In this document: positions 25,401 to 38,790 of the stretch, one piece after another | How positions within the stretch are numbered: the first letter of the stretch is position 1 | Layout: the number at the start of each line of letters is the position of its first letter | Assembly: GCF_964656455.1 (NCBI RefSeq) | Contig: NC_135717.1 | Coordinates: 151,765,793 to 151,829,792 of the forward strand | Reading direction: 5' to 3' | Length of the DNA stretch: 64,000 bases | Origin: Halichoerus grypus | Taxonomy: Eukaryota; Chordata; Mammalia; Carnivora; Phocidae | Translations under genes and position numbers: made by a program | The notes under the pieces: model-generated | The model's input: the letters and a program-made list of their open reading frames with translations, nothing else | What the model was told of the DNA's origin: nothing | Database searches by the model: none

Positions 25401-28197
25401 GTGCTATGGCCCCCAAGACAGATTTATGAGAAGAATGCTTTTTGTCTGGGGCCCTGAATTCCTTTCACTGTTCCCCTAAACACATTGGATTCTTATTATA
25501 AAACAAAAACGGGTTCCATTGATCTGGACTCATCCATGAAAAGGCCTTTTTGTCCAATCTTTCTTGACAGAGATGTTCTTTTCTTCCCAAATGCACCTAA
25601 AAAAATAAAGCCAATTAGGAGATGAAAGAAAAACTTAGAGCTACTTTGAGAATCATCAAATATCTTCTCTTTTCTGAGGCCTTTCAAAACTCTAAAAGCT
25701 TCCAATTATCCCTGCCTGTATCTTACTAAATAGTTTACCACTGATGCTTCTTGCCTGATCATTATTTTTTGGGGGGGGCGGGAAATCGGATATTTTTATA
25801 CTTACCCTGAATACCAGTGAGTGCTGGCAGACAGAGCTGTCCCCTGAGGCATGGAAATCTGGGGCAATGGCCTGTGCTTTGAGGAAATCCATTCCTGGAG
25901 CTCCCAGCCACCCTAGCTGGAGTGCAGCTGCCAGTGAATCAGCATGGGAATCAGCCACGAAGCCCACAGATGAAGGCCCCCCAGCCCGCCACCCCCCACA
26001 GGCCTCTTCTTTCCACTGGTTCCACCCCCAGCCTTTCTGCACCTGCAGTCTCTGCTTCCTTCTCCATCGTTTCCAGCCTTGATGAGAACCACAGCTGTTT
26101 TGAGTTGGGTGGAGGTGATCTAGTACCTTCCACCATTGCCCAAAAGAGAAAAAACCTGGGATACAGAGAAGGGAAGGTGGTCCCTCAGCAAGTCTTGAAG
26201 CCTGACTCCTAGAGCTCCATCCACCCCGCACCCGTGTGCTCACTTTCGTGACCTGCCATCTGTCTGTAGGGAAGTGGGAAAGATCGTGTCTGGCAGAATT
26301 CCTGTGAGGAATGAGCCCTGAATGTTTTCAGAAGAAATAATTTTGATAAAACTGTTAGTGTGGGCAGACGAGAACCCCACGAACATGGTCAGACTTTAAA
26401 AGACAAGCACAAATCTCTAAGCATGAAGCTGGGAGAGAAGGGCGGGGAAGGTCAGGGGTAAGAGAGAGAAAGAGCTCTCTTTTCAGAGAAGAGAATGGAA
26501 CCAGAAAAATGGTGGAGCTGTGGGCTGTGTATTTGACCCCCTCCCCACAACCCAAAATCTTCAGTAAAATAAATGTTAAATAATAATTCAAAAAATTTTT
26601 GGCATGAGTGGGTTTACAGTGGAAACCAACATAGGAAACCAACCAAGGAACTTAGCTTGGCATTTGGCCCATGCTGTTCAAGAAAGAAGCAGTATGGGTA
26701 CCAACAGGAGTCCAGGGGCAAGAGGAAACCATTGGAATCCCAGTGTCCCTCTGAGAGTGTGGGAATATCTACAGGAGGGCTTTGGACTTCCCTGGGCCAT
26801 TTAGCCCATTGTATCCAGATCTCCAAAATGCAAGGGCTGACATCTGGGCATGAAGATAGATGCAGCTATCTTTGGGGAAGCAGGGGCAGCCTCTACAGTA
26901 TGCCTTGGTCCACGTGGTCCTCACTTCAGGGCCATGAGACAAAGGATTTAACCTGGACCTAGACTGAGCATGAGAGTGGAAAAGAGGCAATAGCCTACAG
27001 CAGGAAAAATATTTAGTTAAGGGTAGGACCCTTTTACACCTCAACCCAGGTGTGAGTAGGTGGGAGAAGGGAAGAGGGAGAGAACACACCCCTTTCTTGA
27101 TGGCACCTATGTGCAGAGCAGCCAGAGACTTGGCTCCATGCGTCCTGTGTCACCAAAGGCCAGGGCCCCTCCGTTCAAGAGAGTATCACATTCAAAGAAA
27201 CAGTCCAGCTGATGAAACAAATGGAAGAACTATTCTCATGTTTACTTGTATTTCTCAAATACCTTTTATGGAAATCGAGTGTATAACCCATAGCAGTACT
27301 TACTAAGATACCTTTTCCTGTCTGCCCAGCTCCCGCACGCCCTGCAACGACCTCTTGATCCAATCTCTCTCTATTGAAAATTGTCTTTGTCTTATCCCTC
27401 CCCTCCCCGCTCTCTGCTCTGTATGATGGAGATCAATTTAGCCTCTTTGACCTGTGTTTTCATTTTCTCTTCTTTACCCTGATTCTCAGCAACAAAGGAG
27501 ACTCAAGGAACTGCCCTAATGAGCAAAAGTCCTTCCTTTCCCTTTCACCCTCCAGAGTGCATTCTCAGTTGTCCTAACTGTAAATCACAATGAGGATGGG
27601 AGCAGAGCTGGCGAAACCAGAAATCTCCCCCAAGGGCCGGGGAGAAGGAAAAAGCTATGGGCAAAACAAAACTCAAGTGAGAAGGGAGAACAAAGCTGGA
27701 GCGTGTATATTAATACATCTCATCACGGCCACCGATGGAACATTCATTCTCTAGGAGATTTCACAGGTTTCAAACTTTTCCTGTGCCTCAAAATCTTGAT
27801 ACTTTTCCCTGATTAGGAGGATTGGGTGGTGGTGTCCCGTGGGGTGCTGATGACGTGCCTTGGTCACCATTACTGGGTAGGCAAGACAGCTGAACGAGGA
27901 TTCTTTCATTTCTTTAATCGGAAAGTAACAATGTCAGTCTGTAATATTTGATAATACTTCTTAACCACCATTTCCAGCCCTGAATTTGGCACTGGTGGAT
28001 AGATACTTACTAAAGACAGTTTACTATGGAATTTTCAAAACCAAAGTGTAGGCGACGGCTTCTAACCTTTCCCAGCCAACTCACAGGTATGTCATGGAAT
28101 TACTGAATAAAGTCTCTAAGAGTTTCTTGTGTCCAGACTTCGCAATGCCTTAAGAGGAGAAGCGATATTCTAATACGTCTGCTTTTGTCTTCCACAG

Positions 28198-28372
28198 TGG
28201 TGTGAGCAAAATGAACAGTGCGGACGGCTTCACCTGCCTGAGCTCTGGGTGGCCCCACTGCACAGGCTGACTCGGTACCCCTTGTTACTGAAGAATATCT
28301 GGGAACAGAGTAGAGACTCTCCAGAGAAAATCATGATCTATGCCATCAAGGAAAAGGTGGAAAAGTCACTCA
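28198..28372 (+). pseudogene. PLEKHG7: PLEKHG7 DH exon with RhoGEF signature
   Basis: The acceptor tgtcttccacag precedes WCEQNEQCGRLHLPEL; then WVAPLHRLTRYPLLLKNIWE gives the conserved CR3 block of DH domains, which in active family members contacts the GTPase. It ends with KVEKSL and one spare base (phase 1) before the donor gtaagt at 28373. No stop or frameshift is present. This is the clearest single piece of evidence for a RhoGEF gene here. Confidence 0.9.
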
Positions 28373-29916
28373 GTAAGTCCCTGAGATAGGTGACCCAGAG
28401 CTCCAGCGTAAGCTTCCTCAAAGAGATGGAGGGCCCTGTGGCTGCTGGGAACCACTGGGGCTTCCATCCTAGAAGGTAATTCCATTAACTTGAGGTCATG
28501 GCTCTCAGAAACATGGATTCGAGTTTGAGTGCATTGTAAATCAAACACACAAAACAATGGGCTCCAGTCACTTCCTGGCCAACCCTATGAGAACTCTAAC
28601 ACCAAGTGTGTGCAGGACGTGGCTTTGTCTCCACGGCGTTCAGAAGTGAGTTCAGGCAGGAAAAGACCTACTTCCCAGAAGATTGAAGGCACTTTGTTTT
28701 TAACGTCCATACTGAACCCACACACAAAGCAAATGGGGGTAAACACCACAGGGAGGCTTTCCGGAAGATAAATTACCATTCATCATCTTTTTTTTTTCTT
28801 TTCTTGGTCACTGAAATCCAGGGCCAATGTAAAATTATGCCAATTGCAATCTCAAGAACTGAAATTTGGAAATAGGAACTAAGCAAGCCCTGTGACAACT
28901 TAAGTTAATTTGTGGAGCTTTGTATAATTAAATTCAAATAAAGAAAGCCATGACATATGCCCATAAACCAAGATTTCCTGGGAAGCATCCAAAGGGAACA
29001 ACTCAAATTGATTATCAGCTGTACAGAAATAATTTTTTTTTGCAAATTCAGAAGTAAAATGACCATTCAGTTGGGAGTTTCCTTCCTATTTTTCCAATTT
29101 TTTGTTCAAATTCTGAAATGACCCAAGGAACTAGAATTGAGCTTATTAACGAACGAGACAAAAACTCAAACACAGATTTTTTTAAACTTTTAAAGTCATT
29201 TTGGAGATTATGACTCATTTTGATAGGTCTGTGAGGAAGACAACAGCATCTCTTCTGGAGATTTCTCAATAAAATGTGGATCTTCGTCATTGAGGGAAGA
29301 GATTCCTGTGGGCTTCCTGTAAGTCTATGAGCTTAAAGATGACAAATTCTCAAGAATCCTACCCACCATGTGATTCTATGGGTCTATGACTTGCCCTCCA
29401 TATTTCCAAAAATTATTTCAAAACCTCAATAGTAATATGTTATTTTAAAATGTTGGAAAATTAATACAAATCTTCAGAAGAGAAAATGAGTTCTTCTCAA
29501 AAAACAGTAATCATTCTTATCATGAAGGGGATGTAGGTCTTATGACTAGTGTAAAAAAGATGTTTGTCCTTGTTCATCTGATCTGTTTCCCCTCTAATTA
29601 AAGGCTGTATGGCTTAGGGAATAAGATAAAGCTACCAAAGGCTTTATTAGTATTATTGAAATAAAAATGCACAATACATTTCCAACTTAACTGAATTACA
29701 TTAGTTAAGCTTCATTTTTCTCTGCAAGAGGCTGATTTCAAATGAGATTTTCTAAGACATTTAAACAGTAAGCAATATGTTAAATGAACTTAAGATACGG
29801 TTTGGCTCCAAAGGCAGCCAGTGTCTCTAAATGATTCCTGTGGATCTTGGTTAAATTTTATGCTGTAATGTCACATGCATTTAAGACTACACTGATTAGG
29901 TGTCTTGTTTTTCAAG

Positions 29917-30026
29917 GGATCTTGAAAGAAAAGTGGCTTGACAATTTCCAAAAATGTAGACATCTACAGGAGACTACAGTGTGGCCTCCACTTCGGGATA
30001 GAGATAAAAGATTTTTCATTCCAGAG
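29917..30026 (+). pseudogene. PLEKHG7: PLEKHG7 DH-PH linker exon
   Basis: The acceptor is tgtttttcaag. Two bases complete the split codon from the previous exon, then ILKEKWLDNFQKCRHLQ through DRDKRFFIPE, ending in phase 0 at the donor gtacac (30027). The segment corresponds to the last DH helix and the link to the PH domain. It is open throughout. Confidence 0.88.
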
Positions 30027-30384
30027 GTACACAAAGGATCAATTAGGACTCATGTCCTTTTCCAGAAGTTTGGCATTTAGATGGAAATTAACACCCTAGT
30101 CTTAGAAAGTCCCCAGCTGTCCACGTGAATAGGAAATCTAGTTTTATGAGCAAGAAGTGAAGCCTTTGTCCACGTGGTGTTGTATGTGGGAGGCTGACAT
30201 CCTCAGCCATTCTCGGGGATGGCCCTTCTGAGCGGTTTTCCATTCTGTCCCATTCCCATGTCCGTCTTCCAGAATTTCCAAGTGTTGCAAACCTTCTAGA
30301 CAAAATGCATTGCCCCAGCTCCTGGAATATGTTCTCTTTCCATTACTAACAATATCTCTGTGATTTTCTCCCTTGTTTGGCAAG

Positions 30385-30478
30385 TGCCTGAAATGTATTT
30401 TTAAAGAACACACGGCAGAAAACATCTTGTTACCAACCAACAGACACCTTCTCTATGAAGAAAAATTAACTCTTGCAG
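30385..30478 (+). pseudogene. PLEKHG7: PLEKHG7 PH-domain entry exon
   Basis: It reads CLKCIFKEHTAEN through RHLLYEEKLTLA in phase 0, with one spare base before gtaaat at 30479. RHLLYEEKLTL is the usual first PH strand after a DH domain. The acceptor is ttgtttggcaag, AAG rather than CAG, but both flanking phases agree with it. Open throughout. Confidence 0.87.
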
Positions 30479-33400
30479 GTAAATTACTGCTTCCTTTAAA
30501 AACTCAACATCTTTGCTACCTTGTAACTTGTCCAATCATTGCGAATGGAAGTGTGGGAGGGATGGTTGTTGCTTCTCTATGGCCAAGGCAATGCAAGCTG
30601 TGAATCAGAGCCTCCTAGGGACTCGCACAGACTCTACGGAACTAGGCACAGGCCCTCCATTTTCTCTCTGTGAAATGAGATAACCATGTCTATCCCATAA
30701 GGTTGTTGATTAAATAATAGACACGAAGAGCTTAGCACATGGTTTGGAATAGAGTAAACACTCAACGTCCCCTGTTGTCATCATGGCTTTACTCCTCCAG
30801 CGGGCAGGGCCACCATCCCGTCAGTGTGGATGGGGACCCTGTTATGTAATACACGTTGTGCTCGGTGGGTACCATTGGAGGATGTAAAGTACTTGTTCTG
30901 CAGAATCTTTTCCCTCTAGCTGGGAATATCTGCCATAGTGAGCAGACCTGCAGTATAAGTCCAGAAAAGCAAAGAGTCTGTGAAGCTGGAGGACCTGAGC
31001 AAGGCTTCATGTGGTCCATGGGGCTGCAGATGAGCTTGGGGGCATAGAAAGGATGGAGGTCCCTGGAAGGACAGGAGGGACAACCTCCCAGATGAAGAGC
31101 CTAGCAGGAGGAAAGGCTTGGCGGCAGAAGCCACCCAAGAATGTAAGTTCTAGCAGCATAGTGGTTCGGAGGGCGAGCTCCCCCCACCCACCCCCACCCC
31201 AGACCGCCAGGCTCACTTCCTGGCTCAGCCTCCTCTACCTGTGTGCCCGTAGGCCCCTAACAGCAATCCTGCCACACTGCAGTTTCCTCCCTTTGTTGTG
31301 AGGATTCAATGAGCTAATGAAAGAATGGCTGGCACTGAGTCAGTGCTCAGTAAATACTATCATGATCAGAAACGGCTGCCAGGCTGAAATAAGATTTGCA
31401 GCCATTCACTTATTCATTTCTGCACAAACTCTTGATTGGTCACCCGCTGTGTGGGAAGCCTTGTGGGACATGAAGTTGTCTATTTACGGTAGTGTGATCC
31501 AGTGGGGCGGTGCTGGGCAATAATTCCTTATTGAATACACATTGCTGAGAATCTGCTATATTTTAAGTAGAGCAACAAGATGTCAGGTTGGGACACAATA
31601 CCCACCCGGCAACCGCCGATTAGGAAGGATAGACATGCCCAGGATGTACATTGAGGGGCTACTGCATGCATTTTCTCCTTCCAGTAAATTATGCAGAGAA
31701 GTTAATCCCATGGTATCGGTGAAGACTCTGAGGCTCGGGGAGGTTCTGTGATCGTGCTCAAGTTCACCTGGCACATTAAACGGCCAGACCAGAGCAGACC
31801 CACGCCAGGCCACCTCAGCCGAGGAGGCTTCCAGAATCCCAGCCACGGCCTTGGAAGCCAAACTGAGGGACCCAGCCAGGAAACTGCTGACAACAAGAAG
31901 TCGTTGAGCTCTTGGACAAGACTGTAATAGGTTTCAAATGCTGTTGAAGAAAGAGTTATCAGAAGCAAAGCACAAAGAGGTGCAGAGGAGAGAACCAAGG
32001 TTGAGAGACCAGCCGGAAGCTCCTCAGTGAAGCAGGGTGAGGTGAGAAGAGCCTGGGCCTGGGCTTCTCAGCTGTTCTTAACCTGGAGGCCAGGCCCTGC
32101 CCACTTCCATTTGAAAAGATGACAGTTTTAATTCTCTTTGATGTTAGTTACACTTCAAAAACAATTACACATCGTGACAAAACCAAATCAAAGTAATGAA
32201 GCAACTCGGTTCTCAAGCTGCCTTCTCTTCCAAAACTGACCTCTACCTGGAATTATCAGAGATTTTGATTTGTCCCTTCCATCTATCTACCCACTTCCCA
32301 ACACGGCGAGGCACGCTGGCCTAGCCTAAACCGTTCGACACAGCATAAATAGAAAAAGACAAATGTGAAAGATATTTCAAAGGCAAAGGCAGGAGGACTT
32401 CAGGATTGATAAAGTGGATAAAGAGAAAATGAGTCGAAGACGCCCCCAAGTGTCCTAATCTATGTGCCTGAAAGGTTGGTTGAGCAACACTGAGGGTGAC
32501 GGAGAGAGTGGGTCAGGGGGTCAAATTTAGGGTTCGGGGGTGGGCATGATAAGTCATGTGGAAGCTGGATAAACACGCCCATGACCATCTCTCAGTGAAA
32601 AGCCATGTCAGATGTGCGTTCACACGTCACGTGGGATCGGGGTGCTTGTCATGGAAGCGTGGGTGGGAGGCTGGCTCTGCCATCCCTGGGGAATTACTTT
32701 TTCTGCATGGTCTAAAATGAGTCACAGTGTGTCTACATGCTAGCAGGTGGGAAAAGGAAGAGGGGACAGATCAGAGCCCTGCTGTTTAAGGATATGACCC
32801 AGAAGTTGCCCACTTTTGTTCATATCCATCAGTCAGGTTTAGTCTCTTGGCCATATTTAGCTACCAGGGAAGCTGGGAGATGGAGTATTTGTTGGAAGGT
32901 GGACATGTAGCCACTAAAACTCAGAAATTCCATTACTACAAAGGCGGGGTGAATGGCTTTTAAGGGACAGCCAGCAAGCTGTCTTTACCACGCCTGATCT
33001 GCAAACAGAAAATTTTCTAGTAGTGATGGAATACAATTTAAAAAAAATATATTCAAGGACAATTCAAGATTGGATAAAATATGGGATATCTCTGCCTTGC
33101 AAATATAGAATCCTTCCTCTATTAAAAGAGGGGAGGAAATAAAAATGAATCCTTACTATTTTGTACATTGACTTAACCTTAGCCACACAGTTTCCTGGGG
33201 TTACAGTATATGAGAAAGAACTTCTAGAAAAATATTAATTAATTTACTGATTTTTCTTATATTTACTTTAAACTTCTGCCACACTCACCTCTGAATGGAC
33301 TATCTATTCCTCTGAAATCATTGCCATTTAACCACTTCTGTTTCTAATTTCTAAGGGATAGAGTAGAATAGGGAGGGGATTCTTCATTCTACTATTTAAT

Positions 33401-34310
33401 TTCTCTTCTACTACTATCCCCTTCTTAGGGAGAAGTATAAAAGCCCATTTGCCTTAAGTAACTATGAAAAGTGATATCACAAAAGTTTGTAAATATAAAG
33501 CTACATGATGAATATTTAAATATGTACAGACACACTACGAAACTTGGGAAGGAAGTCACTTTAATGACTGTCTTAATCAGCTAGCACTGTCATAATAACA
33601 TACCAGAGACTAGGCCACTTAAAGAACAGAATTTTATTTCTCACAGTTCCAGAGGCTGGAAGTCCATGACCAAGTTGCCAACTGATTAGGTTTCTGGTGA
33701 GGGCTGTCTTCTCAGCTTGCAGATGACCTCCTTCTCAGCATCCCCCCGTGTGTATCCTCTAATGATGGCACTAATCCTACTGGATCAGGGCTCCACTCTT
33801 ATGCCTTCATTTAATCTTACTTACGTACTCCTAATATAGCCACATTGGAGGTTAGGGCTTCGACATAGGAGTTTGGGGGGCGGGAGACACAATTCAGTTC
33901 ACAGCAATAACAACATGCCTTTTTTCCTAGTCACATGTATCTTTGCCAGTGACCGCCCAGATGAGTCAAAAGGCAAAAATACTGCAAGTTCCATTAGTCA
34001 ATAGATGTGTCCTAGGCTTAGCTGAAACCATTGCAAATACCATCCAGGTTATCTTAGATCCACATGAAATGCATCACAAATACAATGTCTTTAAAGTTGG
34101 AAGCATGGGCTCACATCAAGTCTCTGCTTTAGGGAGAAATCAACTCAACAGTAATGCAGTTTTCTGATCCACATGATTGGAGCTTCCTAAGGTGTAACCC
34201 TGGTATGCCCTAACACCCACCCTGTCTTGTTTTCTAAGGGATTCTTTGATTTAAAAAACACCTTCTGCTTACTATTTCCAGCCCCAACTTCACCTTCTTT
34301 TTTTCCTCAG
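30479..34310. other. PLEKHG7 intron between PH exons
   Basis: MIR-like piece at about 30600-30780, a pyrimidine-rich run at 31180-31200, and an MLT1 LTR at 33569-33906. No exon recognised. Confidence 0.4.
33569..33906 (+). mobile_element. MLT1-type LTR (ERVL-MaLR)
   Basis: tgtcttaatcagctagcactg, cagttccagaggctggaagtcc, and the end block gttagggcttcgacatagg. Solitary, non-coding. Confidence 0.8.
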
Positions 34311-34390
34311 AAAGCACAAGATTCCTAGATGTTTATCTGTTTCTCTCTGATGATTTCCTCTTAGTTACAAAAACTAAGCACCACAAAAAG
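34311..34390 (+). pseudogene. PLEKHG7: PLEKHG7 PH exon, strands 2-3
   Basis: The acceptor ttttttcctcag is strong. The split codon plus STRFLDVYLFLSDDFLLVTK and TKHHKK follow, phase 0 at the donor gtaaaa (34391). The VYLFLxDDFLLVTK motif is the classic PH core. Open throughout. Confidence 0.9.
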
Positions 34391-34635
34391 GTAAAATGCT
34401 GTTATTTCTAAATAAGTCTGCTAAATAAGGTTAGAAATATTTCTAAATAAGTTGCATTAAAAATATAAAAGATTGTTATACATCAGATTGGATTTCACCC
34501 TCTAAAAAATGGAGGCATTATGGAATAGTGGCTTTTTTATAGTCCTATAGCTCTGAACTGAAAAACAATACCAAAAGCAAGTTACCTTTCTTAAGGATGT
34601 CAGAGAATGTATACATTCTTAGAATGACTTAGTCT

Positions 34636-34850
34636 GGGGATGGCTGGGTGGCTCAGGCGATTAAGCATCTGCCTTCGGCTCAGGTCATGATCTCAGGGTC
34701 CTGGGATCCAGTCCCGCATCGGGCTCCCTGCTCAGTGGGGAGCCTGCTTCTCCCTCTGCCCCTCCCCACTGCTCGTGCACTCTCTCTCTCTCTCTCTGTC
34801 TCTCTCTCTGACAAATAAATAAATGAAATCTTAAAAAAAAAAAGAAAAAA
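34636..34850 (+). mobile_element. CAN SINE (SINEC)
   Basis: Head ggctgggtggctcaggcg, (TC)n tract, A-rich tail. Target duplication agaatgactt(a/g)gtct at 34621-34635 and 34851-34865. Lies about 245 bp after a PLEKHG7 PH exon. Confidence 0.94.
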
Positions 34851-36485
34851 AGAATGACTTGGTCTGTATACTTGTAAGTCCCAAAAGCCTGGATTTTCCC
34901 CTGACCTGCCTAAGCAAATGAAACCACACTGCTGTCTTCCATGTTGGTCTTTGTCCACCACCCATGGCGTGTTGCTGGTGTCGTGGTGAGCATCACTGGC
35001 TTCCAGATAGCCCACCACAGCCAAGCAGCCAGAGAGCAGGGGGCTCTCTAAGCTGTCTGCTCTCATGTGTCGAGGTGATCTTCACCCCTCATTCTGACTC
35101 GAAAGCTCACATCATTCCTGAGAAATGACAATTTGGGAGCCCTGAGCTCTCAGTGTCCACCTCGGCAGAAACCAACCACTGTTGGAGCTGGCAAAATGGA
35201 CAAAATGAGTCAACTGGGGGCTAAAGCCACAAAATCTCTTCTGAGAACAGGGATTTTTCCCACTACTTCAGTATTAATGTTTCCATCATGGTTGTTGTTA
35301 CCACACATCAAGCCATGGGGTCTCGTGGTCCACTCAAGGCTTTCTGTCTGATCTCCTCCTTCACAGTGTGCTCCCTGAATGACATGTGCAGAGTGGCAGC
35401 AGGAGCAGGGGACTCCCCCAATGCTCTCGGGCACCTGCCCTCAGAGCAGGGAGGGGGAGCTGCAGTGGGTCTCAGGTCCTCAGAGATAGCTGATGTTGTT
35501 TCATTCCACTTCTTTACCAAATGACTCAGCCTTACACCGATGTCAGATCATGAACTTGACATTTCACATCTTTTAATAACCGAAGCTTCTAGATGGCATG
35601 TTGGTTAGTTGAGCTAAATCATTTAAGGATCTTTAAGCAATACAATAGATACCCATTAATCCATCTGTGAATAGTTGATCGGTGGGTGGGAAGGGCATGG
35701 GTGCTGCAGAATATTAAGAGTCACAGTTTGGAAAGTTGGATGGCCTTCTATTTTAAGCTATCCAGACTAGCATGTCTGAACAACTTAAGCTCTGAAAAAT
35801 CACCATCCCCTTCGAAAACTGTGATGCCAACACAGTTTGCCTTCACTTCAAATAGTGGCACAAATCAGAGCATGAGAATTAATGGCAGCCCATAGGAACC
35901 ATATTAGAAGGTAATATGCCAGTTTCATGTTTCATAACTTGATTCCAAAATAAGGAATGTTATCTGTTTAAATTCCTATTTTGTTTCCTCTTTGCTATTT
36001 GATGCACATTATATGTCATGCAAATCACAGTCTTTGACACTTTTTTAAAAAATTGAGCATCTTATATTCAGCGTCTTAAATCATTCAATTATTACAAATT
36101 ATAGGCATGGAATCTATTTAGAGTTTAATGTTAGATTCTATGGCCAGAGCTGACCAAGATGAGGCTCTGATTCATCTAAAAGTACTAGAGAGAGATACTG
36201 GAAATGAACATCTTCCCAGTGATGTGATGGAGACTTAAATGTTTCCCCGTTGTGGACATCACCCATTATTTATTCAGACCACTGAACTTGGGAATCAGGA
36301 ACACTAAGTACTTTAACTTTAAATCACTATTTATTGGAGGGAAATGCTTTTCAAGATCCAGAGAGAATAGTTGGCTGGAGTTCAAGCAACTGTTTCTAAC
36401 AGTCAATTTGGTTAAGGATGCACATTAGGTATGTGCATCAGTATTGGCTTCCTGTTTGCCGCATCATTTTCTTCTTTACTTTCAG

Positions 36486-36637
36486 AAACGTGGATGCTCG
36501 ACACTGGTTTCCTGTGTCCTTCACTCATTCCTGAGCTGCAAACAGTAATACAAGAGGGTGGCTCGTGTACAGTACTTGATCAGCCCATTGCACTAGACAG
36601 ATTGGTGGTCAAAGTATTGATCCACTCCACGCGTCAG
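36486..36637 (+). pseudogene. PLEKHG7: PLEKHG7 PH exon with two frameshifts
   Basis: The exon lies between ttctttactttcag and the donor gtatgt at 36638. It should start in phase 0 (codons K R G C S at 36486-36500). The conserved run CPSLIPELQTVIQEGG through LDRLVVK is in a different frame, and the last stretch (residues S I D P L H) is in a third. One missing base near 36500 and another near 36613 restore a single frame. The restored exon is 154 bp and ends in phase 1, exactly what the next exon needs. As sequenced, the inherited frame stops at 36546-36548. Confidence 0.85.
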
Positions 36638-36834
36638 GTATGTGTTTATTTTCATCATTCGGCTTATCTGTTTGCCATCACAGAGTTTTATATTGGCCTT
36701 TTTTTTTTTTTTTTGGTAATAAGACATGAATTCAGTTTAAATCTTCATAAAATAACAATGCTGCATTCCTATGTGGCTATCGCTCACTCTACAAATTAGT
36801 TCTGGAAAAATGTTGGGCTTGGTTTCTAATGCTT

Positions 36835-37000
36835 GGATAACCCAGCTCTGCCACTTGCTAGTTGTGTGACATAACGCAAGGTGTATGAATTTTCTCAGCC
36901 ACAGGTTTCTCTTGGTAAAAGAGGAATATCTACCTCAGTGGGTCGTCAGGAGATTGAAAGGAAATAATGCTTGTAAAGCACTCAGTAAACTATTATCAGT
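36835..37000 (+). repeat. MIR-like SINE
   Basis: agctctgccacttgctagttgtgtgac and gcttgtaaagcactcagtaaac are MIR core and tail. Confidence 0.65.
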
Positions 37001-38594
37001 ATTATGATATCATTACTAGTACTATTGCAATTGGTAAAGCACTGGTAAACCAAGCCTAAGATATTATAATAGCTCCATGGAAAGAAATATGTCAGGAATG
37101 AATAAATAAATATATATATACACATTCATGTATACACGTTTGTGTCAGAAATACATTATCATCTCATTCACTTACCAAGCATTCCCTGAGTGTCTCCTGA
37201 GAACCAGGCTCTGGACACCCTGGAGTTACAAAGACAGCTAAGAAACAGCCCTTGTTTGGGGGGAACCCTCAGAGCAATCAAAAATCAATAGTAAATCCTG
37301 TTGTGAAAGCCCTGGGACTCTGGGGACTTGAAGGACATTTCAGTTTCCTCAGTGCTGGGTGAATGGCCTCAGTGTGCAGAAGGAAACAGCAAGTCTTTCT
37401 GCCCTGGGTATAGACACCTAGGAGACCAGATGGAGCGTGGGGGGGGTTGGGGGGGTGAGGCAGGAGACCACCTTCCTGTCCTAAGGGAGGAGCAGGAAAA
37501 AAGGGAGCACTACCTATGCCCTCAATTCCCAACACAGCGGCCAAGCCCAGAGCTTCAGTGAGTAGCATGGGCCCACCCTGAACATGGTGGAGCAATATTT
37601 CACATTGAATGAATGAATACACACATGGATAATAATACTAATAGCAAACATTGACATAGTTATGTTATATGACCAAGGTATATATTTAAATGCTTTACAT
37701 GTTAACTCATGAATGGAAGCAAACTCTCCCCAAGAGCAGAAAGGCTCCACCAAGGCAAACCTGCATCCAGAACCCTAGCCTTCTGCCCTCTGTCTTTTCT
37801 TTCCACTTCCACTAAGATGTGCTGAAACAACGTGGTCAGGCCGAAAGGCCGCATATCTGAATTGGTTGGAACCACTTGCAGTCTATATAGACCAAAGTGT
37901 GCCTAAGCCAGAGGACGTTTCTAGAGAAAGCCTAAAAAGCGGCATCTCAGCCCCTGGGAGTGCACCGCCCCCCAGCCTCATCCCTGCCCCCGTCCCTGTG
38001 GGAGCTGCTGCCCTGCTCAGTGGATGGCAGAGCAGTGTAGATGGGCAGAGACTCAGTATGGGAGGCCCAGACATACTTTTGTTCGTTTGCTCAGTTTACT
38101 TTTTCATGGGGCAAATGTCATTAGCAGAGGCTATCTTAGGGCAGGAAATTTTTCTCTCACTACAGTGGCCATAGTAATAAGATGATAAACGCCCTTGAGG
38201 GGAGGAAGCCGTCAGAACCACAGGGGAAGAGCAGAAGCAGCTTGGGCTGAGGGCTCAGGTTAGCAACGGCCCTGCCATCTTTAAGAACTCGACTTCCTGG
38301 GAGATCTCACGTCACTGGATTACCTGGAGAGATGCATGTTTTTTCTCTTCTAGTCTTCTTTTTTTTTTTTTTTTTTAATAAAAACAGTATCTTCTTTAAA
38401 GCTATATGTCCACCATTTTTTGTTATTTTCTGATTTGCTACTACCATCTTGTTTTATATACATATATTTTTTTTCCTCATTCCCCTCATCTAATTATTTT
38501 GACTGTTGAGATAACAGGTGCATGAACCGAAATAGCTGTCAAGTGGAAAAGAATAAAGGGTGAAAAAAGAAGAGATGGTGCTTTGGAGTGATTG

Positions 38595-38790
38595 ACAACC
38601 TAGTTTCAAATCCTGGCTATGTCATTTACAAGCTGGGTGACCTTGGAAAAACTAAATCTGTGTCCTCATTCATAAGTAGGAACTAGAGGACTTAGTCAGT
38701 TGCTGTGTGCTTTAAATGATACAAAAAGGAGGAAAAAAACAACGCAGTGTCCAGTACATATTAAGGCCTTAATAAGTGGTGTCAGTTATT
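38595..38790 (+). repeat. MIR-like SINE
   Basis: tcaaatcctggctatgtcatttacaagctgggtgacc matches the MIR core. Confidence 0.65.

Larger units (their letters stand above)
19975..28197. other. PLEKHG7 intron interval, expected exon not found
   Basis: Contains an MLT1 LTR, an imperfect inverted repeat at 22655-22827, MIR/L2 fragments (20500-20640 L2 minus; 24235-24420 and 25225-25400 MIR plus) and an AT-rich tract. One roughly 117-bp DH exon should lie here and was not seen. Confidence 0.45.

Noticed and set aside
25692..26243. 183-codon open frame on the - strand, the longest non-repeat frame
   Set aside because: No family resemblance and low-complexity W/G/S-rich composition. It lies in the PLEKHG7 intron with no supporting splice structure; a GC-rich chance frame is more likely.
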